This document shows, piece after piece, positions 1 to 10,762 of a stretch of DNA of 64,000 bases (positions are counted from its first letter, which is position 1; each line of letters begins with the position of its first letter). Below the pieces are notes generated by a model that was not told where the DNA came from, did no database searches, and worked only from the letters and a program-made list of their open reading frames with translations. The stretch lies in contig JAHJHI010000023.1 of the NCBI GenBank assembly GCA_018824085.1, forward strand, positions 1 to 64,000. Direction: 5' to 3'. The DNA comes from Gammaproteobacteria bacterium (GTDB taxonomy: Bacteria > Pseudomonadota > Gammaproteobacteria > Burkholderiales > Rhodocyclaceae). The translations under genes and the position numbers were made by a program.

Positions 1-375
1 ACGTAGCTGAACATCGACGTCTGGGGATTCTCTTGGCCGCGCATGGAAAATCTGGAAAAGTAGAAGAACGATTCGAGGTGAAAGTCTGCCTCAAAACCCG
101 CGCCCGGAAACAGGAGCGGAGTTTCTCACCAGCCTGCTAGGCCATCGTCCGACCGGACAAATTGTCAACAATGTTCCCATTCTGTCTGCGCCGCCGCCGG
201 GTGACGCAGCGGAGCGGATTCGCCTGAACGGCAAGGTTTCCATTCATAAACAGCGGCTTGGAATTTGTCCTCGCGCCTGGTACGGCACTTGCGAAAGGTC
301 GGTCGACCCGATCGGATGTCCGATTGAACGACTGCGGCAGCCCCGGCTGCCGATTCTTGACGCCAGGAGAACACC
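1..375. other. Upstream non-coding region with operator-like dyads and a sigma-54 promoter
   Basis: I see no convincing gene here. At 161-172 there is a perfect dyad, ATTGT-CA-ACAAT, overlapped on its left by a second one, GACAA-A-TTGTC. Dyads of this kind are typical of GntR-family operators, but the regulator is not identified. About 110 bases further on lies the -24/-12 element annotated separately. The first 160 bases show nothing recognisable. Confidence 0.5.
278..292 (+). promoter_or_regulatory. Sigma-54 (RpoN) -24/-12 promoter candidate
   Basis: TGGTACGGCACTTGC fits the consensus TGGCACG-N4-TTGC with one mismatch. The invariant GG (279-280) and GC (291-292) are exactly 10 bases apart. 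Transcription would begin near 304, about 70 bases before the TTG start of the OsmC-like gene. No enhancer-binding-protein site was identified with confidence; the dyad at 161-172 is a possible one. Confidence 0.6.
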
Positions 376-924
376 TTGACCACCGCCAGCACCGAAACCG
401 TCAAAACCCGTCTGCGCCCGATCGATCGCGACGGGCTGCTCAAATTCGCCGCCGCCGGCCGCGAAAATCCGTCACGCAAGGGCACCAACAAGGTTCATAC
501 GGTGATGCAGGGCCAGTTCCGCTCATGGAGCTTCGTCGGCATCCACAACCCGGTCGTCGTCGACGAACCGCTGCACCTGTTCGGCGAGAACACCGCGCCG
601 GCGCCGGGCGAGATCGTGCTGTCGGCACTGGGCGGCTGCCTGTGCGTGGGCATCACCGCCGTGGCCACCCATCGCCAGATTCCGCTGTCGCGGCTCGAGG
701 TGTTCCTTGAGGCGGACATCGGCAACACCGCCGCCTGGGGCGCCGACGGCGCCGAACGCAAGCCCGGCGAAATGGGCTTCCAGGACATCCGCGTGAAGGT
801 GCTCATCGAAGGCGAAGCGAGCCGCGAGCAGCTGGACGACATCGTGCAGTGGGCCAACTTCTGCTCGCCGGTCGCCAACTCGATGCGCAACCCGATTCCG
901 TTCTCCATCTCGCTGGCGGACTGA
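376..924 (+). CDS. OsmC family peroxiredoxin-like protein
   Basis: A 182-residue OsmC/Ohr-fold protein. This family reduces organic hydroperoxides with a pair of cysteines, and the paired residues here are Cys88/Cys90 (in LGGCLCVG) and Cys163 (in NFCSPVANS). The start is TTG at 376, chosen because AGGAGA lies five bases upstream at 365-370 and no better ATG is in frame. It is the first gene after a sigma-54-type promoter, and an acyl-CoA-dehydrogenase-like gene follows after 30 bases. In this setting it may handle a reactive by-product of the neighbouring oxidoreductases, but that is inference. The fold assignment is firm and the substrate is unknown. Confidence 0.85.
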   Translation: MTTASTETVKTRLRPIDRDGLLKFAAAGRENPSRKGTNKVHTVMQGQFRSWSFVGIHNPVVVDEPLHLFGENTAPAPGEIVLSALGGCLCVGITAVATHRQIPLSRLEVFLEADIGNTAAWGADGAERKPGEMGFQDIRVKVLIEGEASREQLDDIVQWANFCSPVANSMRNPIPFSISLAD

Positions 925-954
925 ACACCCCCGGCAACACATGGAGAACCCGTC

Positions 955-2097
955 ATGAATCCGGCCGACGCAAGCGCGCTTGCATTCGATCCTTCCCGGT
1001 CCGACGCGCAGGTGATCGCGCAGGTCACCGCTGTCGCCGACGGCGCGCTGGCCGACGCCGCCTTCCGCATCGACCACGAAGGCCACTATCCGCTCGACAT
1101 CATGGCCAGCCTGGGCGAGGCGGGCGCGTTCGCGGCCCACCTCGACCGCAACGGCGCGCGCTTCGGCCTGGCCATCGACGCGATGCGCGCCATCAGCCGC
1201 CGCTGCGGCTCGACCGGCTTCCTGGCCTGGTGCCACGACGTGTGCGGCCTGTACATGGAACAGTCCGGCAACCCGGCGCTGGGCGGCGACGTGCTCGACG
1301 CGCACGCCAGCGCCCGTACGTTCGGCGGCACCGCGCTGTCGAATCCGATGAAGGCGCTCGCCGGCATCGAAAAGATGCTGCTGCGCGCGACCCGCGTGCC
1401 CGGCGGCTACCGGGTCAGCGGCGCGCTGCCCTGGGTCAGCCACATTGCGCGCGGCCAGTACTGCGGCGCCATCGCCGGCGTGTATCGCGACGACGGCAGC
1501 CTGTCGCACGAAGTCATGTTCCTGCTGCGTTTCACCGACGATGTCGCGCTGCGGCCCTGCCCGGCGTTCTCGGGCATGGAGGGCACCAGCACCTGGGGCG
1601 TGCGGCTGGACGGCCACTTCGTCGGCGAGGACGCGCTGATCGCCGATCCGGCGCGCCCCTTCCTCGCGCGCATCCGCGCCGCCTTCGTGCTGCTGCAGGC
1701 CGGCATGGCGATCGGTGTCGCGCAGGGCAGCATCGATTCCATGCTGGAAGTCGAGCCGGTGCTCGGCCATGTGAACCGCTACCTCGACGACCGGCCGGAC
1801 GCGCTGCAGGCAGAGTTCGACGAACTGGGCGCGCGCGTGGCGAAGCTGTCGCTGACCCCGTATGACGGCAGCAAGGACTTCCTGCTCGATGTGCTCGATG
1901 TCCGCACGCAGGGTGCGGAACTCGCGTTGCGCGCGTCGCAGTCCGCGCTGCTGCATCAGGGGGCGCGCGGCTACCTGATGAATTCGGCGCCGCAGCGGCG
2001 CATCCGAGAAGCGCATTTCATCGCCATCGTGACGCCGGCGATCAAGCACCTGCGCTGGGAAATGGCGCGCCTGAGCGCCGACGAGGTGCCGGCATGA
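955..2097 (+). CDS. Acyl-CoA dehydrogenase-like flavoprotein
   Basis: A 380-residue protein with the acyl-CoA dehydrogenase layout: an N-terminal helical domain (about 1-120), a central beta domain (about 130-230, with [14 protein letters not shown]) and a C-terminal helical domain ending in [18 protein letters not shown]. Members either dehydrogenate acyl-CoA thioesters or, in the DszC/nitroalkane-oxidase-like branch, act as flavin monooxygenases or oxidases on small S- or N-containing compounds. No CoA-pathway genes are nearby. A rubredoxin-reductase fusion directly follows, with its ATG overlapping this stop, so I favour the non-CoA branch. GGAGAA at 943-948 supports the ATG. The substrate is unknown. 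Confidence 0.75.
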   Translation: MNPADASALAFDPSRSDAQVIAQVTAVADGALADAAFRIDHEGHYPLDIMASLGEAGAFAAHLDRNGARFGLAIDAMRAISRRCGSTGFLAWCHDVCGLYMEQSGNPALGGDVLDAHASARTFGGTALSNPMKALAGIEKMLLRATRVPGGYRVSGALPWVSHIARGQYCGAIAGVYRDDGSLSHEVMFLLRFTDDVALRPCPAFSGMEGTSTWGVRLDGHFVGEDALIADPARPFLARIRAAFVLLQAGMAIGVAQGSIDSMLEVEPVLGHVNRYLDDRPDALQAEFDELGARVAKLSLTPYDGSKDFLLDVLDVRTQGAELALRASQSALLHQGARGYLMNSAPQRRIREAHFIAIVTPAIKHLRWEMARLSADEVPA

Positions 2098-3440
2098 ACA
2101 CCGCCGCCGCGCCGTGGAAACAGTTCCTGTGCCGCGCCTGCGGCTTCATCTACGACGAGGCGAAGGGCGACCCGGACAGCGGCATCGCGCCCGGCACGCG
2201 CTTCGACGACATCCCGGATGACTGGGCGTGTCCGCTGTGCGGCGTCGTGAAGGCCGATTTCGAACCGTATGAACCCGCCGTCGCCGTCTCCTGCGGCCAG
2301 GCCGCGGCCGCGCCTTCGCGCGATGCCGGCATCGTCATCGTCGGCGCCGGCATCGCCGGCTGGTCGGCGGCCGAAGCGCTGCGCGCGCTCGACCCGGCCG
2401 TGCCGATCACGCTGGTCAGCGCCTGCGCCGGCGACCGCTATCACAAGCCGGAACTGTCGATCGCGCTCGGCCGTGGCCTCGTGCCGCAGACGCTGGTGCG
2501 CGAAACGGCCGCGCAGGCCGCCGCGCGGCTCGGGCTGCGCCTGCTGACCGACACCTTCATCGTCGGCCTGTCACCCGCGCTGCACCGCCTGCGCACCACG
2601 CGCGGCACCTTGCGCTATACCCGCCTCGTGCTGGCGCAGGGCGCGCGACCCGCGCTGCCGGCGGCGCTGCCGCCCGGGCTGTGCCGGCGGGTGAATGATC
2701 TGGCCGGCTGGTCCGCGCTGCAGCGCGCGCTGTCCGGCGCGAGCCGCCGGGTGGCCATCGTCGGCGCCGGCATGGTCGGTTGCGAACTGGCCGAGGACTT
2801 CGCCCGCGCCGGCCACGCGGTGACGCTGATCGACGTGCAGGCGCAGCCGCTCGCCGCGCTGTTGCCGCCGCTCGCCGCACACCGGCTGCGCGTGAGCCTG
2901 GAAGCGCAGGGCGTGCGCTTTGCCGGTTCGACGCAGGTGGCCGGCGTCGTCGTCACGGCCGGCGGCGGCAAGCGGATCACCACCGCCGCCGGCTCGACCA
3001 TCGACGTCGATGAAATCGTTGCGGCGACCGGGCTGGTCACCGACGGGCGCATCGCGCGTGCCGCCGGCCTCGCCTTCGAGCGCGGCATCGTCGTCGATGC
3101 GCGCACGCTGCAGACCAGCGCCGCCGATGTCTACGCGCTGGGGGACTGCATCAGCCTGGACGGGGCGCCGTGCCGCTTCATCGAACCGGTCGCCAGACAG
3201 GCCGGCGTCATCGCGCACGCCGCGCTCGGGCGGCCGCACGCCGCCTATGAACATCGTCACCCGGTCATCCGGCTGAAAACGCAGGCGCTGTCCGTCGTGC
3301 TGCACGGCCAGCCTTGCGCCGACGGCGAATGGCGTGTGACCGACGAGCGCCCGGAACGGCTCGCGATGCAGCAATGGCGCAACGGCGAGGTGGTGGCGAC
3401 GCTGGAGGCGGGCAGCCCGCCGCAGCGCGTCGCCGCCTGA
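2094..3440 (+). CDS. Rubredoxin-rubredoxin reductase fusion (FAD/NAD(P) oxidoreductase)
   Basis: A 448-residue fusion. Residues 10-58 form a rubredoxin with iron ligands Cys13, Cys16, Cys46 and Cys49 (LCRACGF and WACPLCG). From about residue 78 there is an FAD-dependent pyridine-nucleotide oxidoreductase with two Rossmann motifs, [17 protein letters not shown] for FAD and [17 protein letters not shown] for NAD(P), and a C-terminal [12 protein letters not shown] motif. It should pass electrons from NAD(P)H through FAD to its own rubredoxin and on to a partner. The start overlaps the stop of the acyl-CoA-dehydrogenase-like gene (ATGA), so that flavoprotein is the likely electron acceptor. The partner is inferred from position only. 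Confidence 0.88.
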   Translation: MNTAAAPWKQFLCRACGFIYDEAKGDPDSGIAPGTRFDDIPDDWACPLCGVVKADFEPYEPAVAVSCGQAAAAPSRDAGIVIVGAGIAGWSAAEALRALDPAVPITLVSACAGDRYHKPELSIALGRGLVPQTLVRETAAQAAARLGLRLLTDTFIVGLSPALHRLRTTRGTLRYTRLVLAQGARPALPAALPPGLCRRVNDLAGWSALQRALSGASRRVAIVGAGMVGCELAEDFARAGHAVTLIDVQAQPLAALLPPLAAHRLRVSLEAQGVRFAGSTQVAGVVVTAGGGKRITTAAGSTIDVDEIVAATGLVTDGRIARAAGLAFERGIVVDARTLQTSAADVYALGDCISLDGAPCRFIEPVARQAGVIAHAALGRPHAAYEHRHPVIRLKTQALSVVLHGQPCADGEWRVTDERPERLAMQQWRNGEVVATLEAGSPPQRVAA

Positions 3441-3484
3441 CGGCCATCCGCAACAGATTTTCCACATCCACAGGTGCCCGGAAC

Positions 3485-4867
3485 ATGAACGACGACAACC
3501 TCTATCGCCCCTATGACGCCGGCACCGCGCTCGGCCGTTGCGCCTGCGGCCGCCACGCGAGCCAGCACGATCACGACGCCGATGCGGCGCGCACCCGCCT
3601 GCGGCGCGGGGAGCACGCCGACACGCTGGGCAGCGACTTCGTGGAAGCGGCGCTGGTGCGTGCGCTGTTCCCGCGCGACGCCGAGCGGCGCGGCTTCCTG
3701 CGCGCGGTCGGCGCCGGCACCGCGATGGCGGCCATCGCCGCCATGCTGCCGGTATCCGACCTGCAGGCCATGATGCAGGAGAAGACCGGGCCGATCGAGA
3801 AGAAGGACCTGACGGTGGGCTTCCTGCCGATCACCTGCGCGACGCCCATCATCTTCGCCGGCGCCGCCAACTTCTACGCCCGAGAAGGGCTGGACGTCAC
3901 GCTGCAGAAGACGGCCGGCTGGGCCATCGTGCGCGACAAGGTGCTGGCGAAGGAATACGACGCCTCGCACATGCTGTCGCCGATGCCGCTGGCAAGCTCC
4001 ATGGGCATCGGCTCGACCGCATCGCCGATGGTGATGCCGCTGATGGAAAACACCAACGGCAACGCCATCACGCTGCACGCGAAGCACATCGACAACCGCG
4101 ATCCGAAGAACTGGAAGGGCATGAAGTTCGCCATTCCGTTCGAGTTCTCGATGCACAACTTCCTGCTGCGCTACTACCTCGCCGCGCACGGGCTGGACCC
4201 GGACCGCGACGTGCAGCTGCGCGTCATGGCGCCGCCGGACATGGTGTCCAACCTGCGCTCCGGCAACCTCGACGGCTTCATCGTCGCCGAGCCGTTCAAC
4301 CAGCGCGCCGTCTACGAGAAGGTCGGCTTCATCCACATGCTCACCAGCGAGATCTGGGACAACCATCCGTGCTGCGCCTTCGCCGCCACCGAAAGCTTCG
4401 TCGGCCAGAATCCGAACACCTTCGCCGCGCTGGTGCGTTCCATCATCCGCGCCACCGCGCACGTGAACAAGGCGGAAAACCGCAAGGGCGTGGCGGCGAT
4501 GATCGCGCCGTCGAACTACCTGAACCAGCCGCTGACCGTCGTCGAGCAGGTGCTGATCGGCCGCTACGCGGACGGGCTCGGCGAGGTGCGCAACGAACCG
4601 AACCGCATCGCCTTCGATCCCTTCCCCTGGCACTCCATGGGCGTGTGGATGCTGACGCAGATGAAGCGCTGGGGCTACATCAAGGGCGACGTGAACTACC
4701 GCGACATCACCGAGCGCGTCTATCTCGCCACCGACGCGCAGAAGCGCATGGCCGAACTCGGCATGACGGCGCCGGCGCAGACCTACAGGAAGCACATGAT
4801 CCTCGGCAGGGAGTTCGACCCGGCCGCGCCCGAGGCCTATCTGAAGAGCTTCGCCAGCGGCGCCTGA
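3485..4867 (+). CDS. NrtA/CmpA-family periplasmic binding protein, Tat-exported
   Basis: A 460-residue substrate-binding protein of the nitrate/bicarbonate/cyanate ABC family. A Tat-type signal (ERRGFLRAVG) is followed by a hydrophobic Ala-rich stretch, starting near residue 62 after an unusually long Cys/His-containing leader (RCACGRHASQHDHD). The mature part begins near KKDLTVGFLPITCATPIIFA and includes GNLDGFIVAEPFNQRAV, a typical family segment. I chose ATG 3485, 44 bases after the reductase stop; in-frame codons upstream lie inside the preceding gene. No permease or ATPase gene is in this window. Its ligand is probably a small nitrogen compound, given the amidase next door, but the sequence does not settle this. 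Confidence 0.82.
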   Translation: MNDDNLYRPYDAGTALGRCACGRHASQHDHDADAARTRLRRGEHADTLGSDFVEAALVRALFPRDAERRGFLRAVGAGTAMAAIAAMLPVSDLQAMMQEKTGPIEKKDLTVGFLPITCATPIIFAGAANFYAREGLDVTLQKTAGWAIVRDKVLAKEYDASHMLSPMPLASSMGIGSTASPMVMPLMENTNGNAITLHAKHIDNRDPKNWKGMKFAIPFEFSMHNFLLRYYLAAHGLDPDRDVQLRVMAPPDMVSNLRSGNLDGFIVAEPFNQRAVYEKVGFIHMLTSEIWDNHPCCAFAATESFVGQNPNTFAALVRSIIRATAHVNKAENRKGVAAMIAPSNYLNQPLTVVEQVLIGRYADGLGEVRNEPNRIAFDPFPWHSMGVWMLTQMKRWGYIKGDVNYRDITERVYLATDAQKRMAELGMTAPAQTYRKHMILGREFDPAAPEAYLKSFASGA

Positions 4868-4961
4868 CGGCATGCAGCGCGGCGCTCCGCACAGGTGCGC
4901 CACGCACCCGCGGCGTGCGGCGGCGCGCCGGGGTGACATTGATTTGCAAGGCTATTTCCTC

Positions 4962-4976
4962 TGGCACGAATGATGC
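4962..4976 (+). promoter_or_regulatory. Sigma-54 (RpoN) -24/-12 promoter candidate upstream of the amidase
   Basis: TGGCACGAATGATGC matches TGGCACG-N4-TTGC with a single mismatch. GG at 4963-4964 and GC at 4975-4976 are separated by exactly 10 bases. Initiation would fall near 4988, 40 bases before the amidase ATG. This is the best -24/-12 match I found in the window, and it implies that the amidase can be transcribed separately from the upstream genes. Confidence 0.7.
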
Positions 4977-5027
4977 GACGCCCCATGCGGTGTTTCACAT
5001 TCCACCCCTTCCAGAAGGAGCGAGCGC

Positions 5028-6512
5028 ATGTCCAGCTGCACCCACCCGGCACACCAGCACTGCAGTTTCTGTGACGCAAAAGGCCGTCTGACCGTACAGG
5101 TCGATGGCAACGGCGAACCGGCGCTCGACGCGCCGGCGCCGCCCGATCCGGCGCGGCGCGGTCTGCTGAAGGGCTCGATCGCGGCCGGCATCGGCACGCT
5201 GGGCGCCGGCTGGGTGGGCAGCTCGATGGCGCACGACAAGGACGGGTCGATGAAGACACGCAACCACTTCTACATCCCGGCCTCCGCCGACACCGTGCAT
5301 TGGGGCTACTTCAGCAAGTCGCTCACGCCGCAGGTGGAGATCGAGCCGGGTGACTTCGTCACCATCGAAACGCTGACCCACCACGCGGGCGACGACTTCG
5401 ACCGCATGATCAAGGGCGACCCCGGCGCCGAAAGCGTCTTCTACTGGGACAAGAAACGGAAGGGCGTCACGCGCCGCGGCGCCGGCCCGATGGACGCGAG
5501 CCTGTTCGGGCGCGGCGCGGGCGAGGGCCTGGGCGTGCACATCTGCACCGGACCGGTGTACGTGAAGGGCGCCGAGGAGGGCGACGTGCTGGAGGTGCGC
5601 ATCGTCGACGTCGCGCCGCGCCCGAGCGCCAACGCCAAGTACAAGGGCAAGAGCTTCGGCGTGAATGCGGCGGCCTGGTGGGGCTTCCACTTCAAGGACC
5701 TCATCACCGAGCCGAAGGAACGCGAAGTCATCACCATCTACGAGATCGACGCGGCCAGCGAGAAGAACTGGGCGCAGGCCGTCTACAACTTCCGCTGGAC
5801 GCCGCAGACCGATCCGTTCGGCGTCGTGCACAGCAAGATCGATTACCCCGGCGTCATTGTCGACCACTCGACGGTGACGGAAAACCACGGCGTGCTGAAG
5901 AACATCCGCGTGCCGACGCGGCCGCACTTCGGCGTCAGCGGCGTGGCGCCGAAGGAAGCCGACATGGTCGACTCCATCCCGCCCAGCTACACCGGCGGCA
6001 ACATCGACAACTGGCGCATCGGCAAGGGCGCGACGATGTACTACCCGGTCGCGGTCAAGGGCGCGCTGTTCTCGGTCGGCGACCCGCACGCCGCGCAGGG
6101 CGACTCCGAGCTGTGCGGCACGGCGATCGAGTGCTCGCTCACCGGCACCTTCCAGTTCATCCTGCACAAGAAGGCCGACCTCGCCGGCACGTCGCTGGAA
6201 AAGCTCGAATACCCGCTGCTGGAAACGCAGGACGAGTGGGTCATCCACGGCTTCAGCTTCGCCAACTATCTGGAAGAACTGGGCCCCAAGGCGCAGAGCG
6301 ACATCTACGCCAAGTCCTCGGTCGACCTCGCGCTGCGCGACGCCTTCCGCAAGACGCGCACCTTCCTCATGGACACCAAGGGGCTGACCGAGGACGAAGC
6401 GATCTCGCTGCTCACCGTCGGCGTCGACTTCGGCGTCACCCAGGTGGTCGACGGCAACTGGGGCGTGCACGCGGTGATCAGGAAGGCGCTGTTCTCCGGC
6501 GGCAGCCTGTAG
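5028..6512 (+). CDS. Formamidase/acetamidase family protein with Tat signal
   Basis: A 494-residue acetamidase/formamidase-family enzyme, which hydrolyses short amides to ammonia and a carboxylate. Family features include NHFYIPASADTVHWGYFSK near the mature N terminus, GDFVTIETLTHHAGDD, HICTGPVYVKGAEEGDVLEV and FSVGDPHAAQGDSELCGTAIE. A Tat-type motif (ARRGLLKGSIAAG) sits near residues 42-54 behind a Cys/His-rich leader (SSCTHPAHQHCSFC), so export to the periplasm is likely; many family members are cytoplasmic. AAGGAG lies 8 bases before the ATG. A strong sigma-54 promoter precedes it. Whether formamide or another amide is the substrate is not shown. Confidence 0.88.
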   Translation: MSSCTHPAHQHCSFCDAKGRLTVQVDGNGEPALDAPAPPDPARRGLLKGSIAAGIGTLGAGWVGSSMAHDKDGSMKTRNHFYIPASADTVHWGYFSKSLTPQVEIEPGDFVTIETLTHHAGDDFDRMIKGDPGAESVFYWDKKRKGVTRRGAGPMDASLFGRGAGEGLGVHICTGPVYVKGAEEGDVLEVRIVDVAPRPSANAKYKGKSFGVNAAAWWGFHFKDLITEPKEREVITIYEIDAASEKNWAQAVYNFRWTPQTDPFGVVHSKIDYPGVIVDHSTVTENHGVLKNIRVPTRPHFGVSGVAPKEADMVDSIPPSYTGGNIDNWRIGKGATMYYPVAVKGALFSVGDPHAAQGDSELCGTAIECSLTGTFQFILHKKADLAGTSLEKLEYPLLETQDEWVIHGFSFANYLEELGPKAQSDIYAKSSVDLALRDAFRKTRTFLMDTKGLTEDEAISLLTVGVDFGVTQVVDGNWGVHAVIRKALFSGGSL

Positions 6513-6626
6513 GCGGCACCGGGCGTGCGGTGCCGGCCGTCGTACGCCCGGTGTGAAATGCGTGACAGGCTGACGGCGCCCGACGGACGCATCATGCGCG
6601 CAACCAAAACCCCCGCGCTGCCCGCC

Positions 6627-7460
6627 ATGACGAACACCGCCGCCGACACCTCGCCTGCCGCCTATCTGCACCGCCTGGACTGGCGCGGCGTCGTGCCGCC
6701 GCAGCCGGATGCGGCCACGCTGGACGCACTGGTGCTCGCGCACACTGCCGCCATCCCGTTCGAGAACCTCGATCCGATGCGCACGCGCGCGGTCGACATT
6801 TCGCCGGCCGGCGTGTTCGGCAAGCTGGTGGGCGAGCGCCGCGGCGGCTACTGCTTCGAACACAGCCGCCTGTTCGCCGACATGCTGCGCGCCTTCGGCT
6901 ACACCGTGCGCGAACTGGCCGCGCGCGTCGTGTGGAACCAGCCGGAAGGCGCCATCACGCCGCAGCAGCACATGGTGCTCGACGTCGATACGCCGGACGG
7001 CGCGCGCCTGGTCGACGTCGGCTTCGGCGGCCTCACCGTGACCGCCGCGCTGAGCTGGACGCCGGATGCCGAACAGGCGACGCCGCACGGACTGAACCGC
7101 CTGCTGCTCGACGGCGACGAATGGCGCCTGCAGGCGCGGATCGCCGGCGAATGGAAGCCGCTGTACCGGCTGCGCCGCACGCCGATGCATGCGTGCGACT
7201 ACGTTGCGGCCAACTACTACTTGTCCACCCACCCGGAATCGGTGTTCGTGAACAACCTGATGCTCGCCCGCGCCGCGCCGGACAAGCGCTGGGCGCTGTT
7301 CAACCGCGAACTGGCCGAGCACGGCGCCGACGGTCGCACCGTGCGCACCACGCTGCGCGACCTGCCGCATCTCCTGCAGGTGATGGAAACCGGCTTCCGG
7401 CTGCAGGTGCGTGACCAGCCGGACCTCGCGGCCCGCCTCGGCCGGCTGTTCGAGGGCTGA
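6627..7460 (+). CDS. nat: Arylamine N-acetyltransferase
   Basis: A 277-residue protein of the NAT family, which transfers acetyl from acetyl-CoA to arylamines and hydrazines by a ping-pong mechanism. The Cys-His-Asp triad is visible as Cys76 (in RRGGYCFEH), His115 (in QQHMVLDVD) and Asp130 (in LVDVGFGG). FENLDP near residue 46 is also typical. The length matches the family. I used ATG 6627; ATG 6594 in the same frame is an alternative that would add 11 residues. It stands alone between the amidase and a transporter gene, and no link to either is evident. Confidence 0.9.
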   Translation: MTNTAADTSPAAYLHRLDWRGVVPPQPDAATLDALVLAHTAAIPFENLDPMRTRAVDISPAGVFGKLVGERRGGYCFEHSRLFADMLRAFGYTVRELAARVVWNQPEGAITPQQHMVLDVDTPDGARLVDVGFGGLTVTAALSWTPDAEQATPHGLNRLLLDGDEWRLQARIAGEWKPLYRLRRTPMHACDYVAANYYLSTHPESVFVNNLMLARAAPDKRWALFNRELAEHGADGRTVRTTLRDLPHLLQVMETGFRLQVRDQPDLAARLGRLFEG

Positions 7461-7519
7461 GCGTCCGCCGCGCGGCGATTGCAGGATTCGACAAGACGGC
7501 ATTTCCGCGCTCGGCTAAC

Positions 7520-8425
7520 GTGGCGGCTTTCCTGCCGCTTTTTTGCCCCGTGCTTGCCGCCATCGCCCCCGCCCTGTTCGTCCTCGTCTGGTCCACCGGC
7601 TTCGTCGTTGCGCGGGCGATCGACGGCGTGGCCGATCCCGGCCTGTTCCAGCTCGCGCGCTTTGCGCTTGCCGTGCTGCTCTACAGCGCGATCGCCGTCG
7701 CCACGCGCGCGCCATGGCCCGCGCGTGCACAGTGGCCGCTGCACCTGCTGGCGGGCGCGCTGCTGCAGGGGGTGTATATGGGCGGCGGCTACTGGGCCGT
7801 GGCGCACGGCCTGTCGCCGGCCGTGATGGCGCTGCTCGCGACCTTGCAGCCGATGTTTACCGCGCTCATCGCGCAGCGCCTGTTCGCCGAGCCGCTCGGG
7901 CGCCACTTCTGGGGCGGCATGCTGGTCGGCGCGCTCGGCGTCGTGCTGGTGCTCGCGCCGCGGCTGTCGGCCGTCGGCCCGGCGGCGCTGTCGCCGCTCG
8001 TCGTCGGGGTGGCGCTGCTGTCGGTGTTCGCCATCACCGCCGGCACGCTGGTGCAGAAGAGCTCCATCTCGGCCGCCAACCTGTTCAGTTCCAGCGCCAT
8101 CCAGAACGCGGGCGGCGTGCTGGTGTGCGGGACCGCGTCCTGGCTGCTCGGCGAGTCGCTGTGGCAACCGGGCCTCGCGCTGTGGGCGGCGCTGGCCTGG
8201 GCGGTGCTCGGGCTGTCCGCCGTCGGCAGCACGCTGCTCGTGTGGATGGTGCGTCGCGGCTCGGCCGCCCGGGTGAGCGTGCTCGTGCTGCTGGCGCCGC
8301 CGCTGGCCGCGCTGCAGGCCTGGGCACTGTTCGACGAACGGCTGGGCGCGCTGCAGATCGCCGGTTTCGCGCTGGCGCTGGGCGGCGTGCTACTGTGCCG
8401 GCGTCGCCGGGAAACACGTCCATGA
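7520..8425 (+). CDS. EamA/DMT-superfamily transporter
   Basis: A 301-residue, very hydrophobic protein with about ten predicted membrane segments arranged as two repeated EamA units. Characteristic pieces are FVLVWSTGFVVAR near the N terminus and LLAPPLAALQAWALFDERLG in the second repeat. Family members export amino acids, metabolites or drugs across the inner membrane; the substrate is not readable here. The start is GTG at 7520. The stop overlaps the AraC-family gene (ATGA), so the two are translationally coupled and the regulator may respond to the exported compound. Confidence 0.85.
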   Translation: MAAFLPLFCPVLAAIAPALFVLVWSTGFVVARAIDGVADPGLFQLARFALAVLLYSAIAVATRAPWPARAQWPLHLLAGALLQGVYMGGGYWAVAHGLSPAVMALLATLQPMFTALIAQRLFAEPLGRHFWGGMLVGALGVVLVLAPRLSAVGPAALSPLVVGVALLSVFAITAGTLVQKSSISAANLFSSSAIQNAGGVLVCGTASWLLGESLWQPGLALWAALAWAVLGLSAVGSTLLVWMVRRGSAARVSVLVLLAPPLAALQAWALFDERLGALQIAGFALALGGVLLCRRRRETRP

Positions 8426-9191
8426 ACGCCGCCACCTCCACCGATCCGCAGGTCGATACCCGCTGCTACGCGTCCGAACCGGATGGCCACGCGCACGACT
8501 TCCATCAGGTCGTGCTGGGCGGGGACGGCGGCACGGAACTGGAGATCGAAGGACATCTGCACCGCGTCGATGCCGGTGCCGGGCTGGTGATTCCGGCCGG
8601 CACGCGGCACGACTATCGCGGTCTGGGCAGCAACCGGCAGCTGGTGGTCGACCTGCCCGCCGCCACCGTCGCGCTGCCGCAATCCCTGTTCTCGCGTTCG
8701 CGCGCCTTCGCCATCGACACCGCGCTGCGCGCCCGCGTGCAGCCGCTGCTCGGCATGGCTGGTGCGCGCGCCAGCCGCGTGCGTCACTGGCGGCTGGCCG
8801 TGCAGTTCGCCGATGACCTCGCGCAGCGTCTCCATCTGCCGCAGGCGCTCGTCGATGCGCGCGCGTTTCCGACCGCGTGCATCGACGCCTGGCTGCGCCG
8901 CCATCTCGACCGGCCGCTCGCGACAGGCGAACTGGCGGCGCGCTTCGGTTACGGCCCGCGCCGTTTTCACGACCTGTTCTCCGAAGCCTTCGGCGAGGCG
9001 CCGCACCGCTATCTGCTGCGCCTGCGCATGGACCGCGCGCTGCGCCTGCTGGACGACGCGCAACGCTCGCTCGCCGACGTCGCCGGCGACACCGGCTTCG
9101 CCGACCAGAGCGCCTTCACGCGCCGCTTCACACGGCATTTCGGCATGCCGCCCGGCAGCTGGCGGCGTGCCCCGACGCAGCAGCTTCCGTC

Positions 9192-9195
<4 letters not shown>
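8422..9195 (+). CDS. AraC-family transcriptional regulator
   Basis: A 257-residue regulator with an N-terminal cupin-like sensing domain (HAHDFHQVVLGGDGG, GLVIPAGTRHDYRG) and a C-terminal AraC double helix-turn-helix (about 165-250, with FGYGPRRFHDLFSEAFG and TGFADQSAFTRRFTRHFG). It overlaps the EamA transporter gene upstream and the hupT gene downstream, each by ATGA, so all three are probably on one mRNA. The inducer is unknown. Its tight coupling to a hydrogenase sensor kinase is unexpected and may be a rearrangement. Confidence 0.88.
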
Positions 9196-10559
<1,364 letters not shown>

Positions 10560-10762
10560 CGCGGCGGCGCCCCGACCCGCTTCGATGCGCGCTGCGCACG
10601 CGATGTGGAAAGCGGGTACGGACATCCCGTTGCGCCGGGGCTTGACCTGCGAGCATGAGCGGCCGTGGGAACGTTACCCGGGTGGTGCTGCTGCGCCACG
10701 GTGTGCGTCACGCAAGACCGCGGGGATATTATTCGGCGTCGATACTGCGGCCTGCGTGACGA

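Noticed and set aside
4903-4917. GGTGC-N5-GCACC dyad upstream of the amidase as an NtrC site
   Set aside because: The arms are in the opposite order to the NtrC consensus GCAC-N7-GTGC, so I did not annotate it.
4995-7502. 835-codon open frame on the minus strand opposite the amidase and NAT genes
   Set aside because: Its translation is low-complexity (rich in Arg, Ala, His, Val) and lacks any motif; it mirrors genuine high-GC genes on the plus strand.
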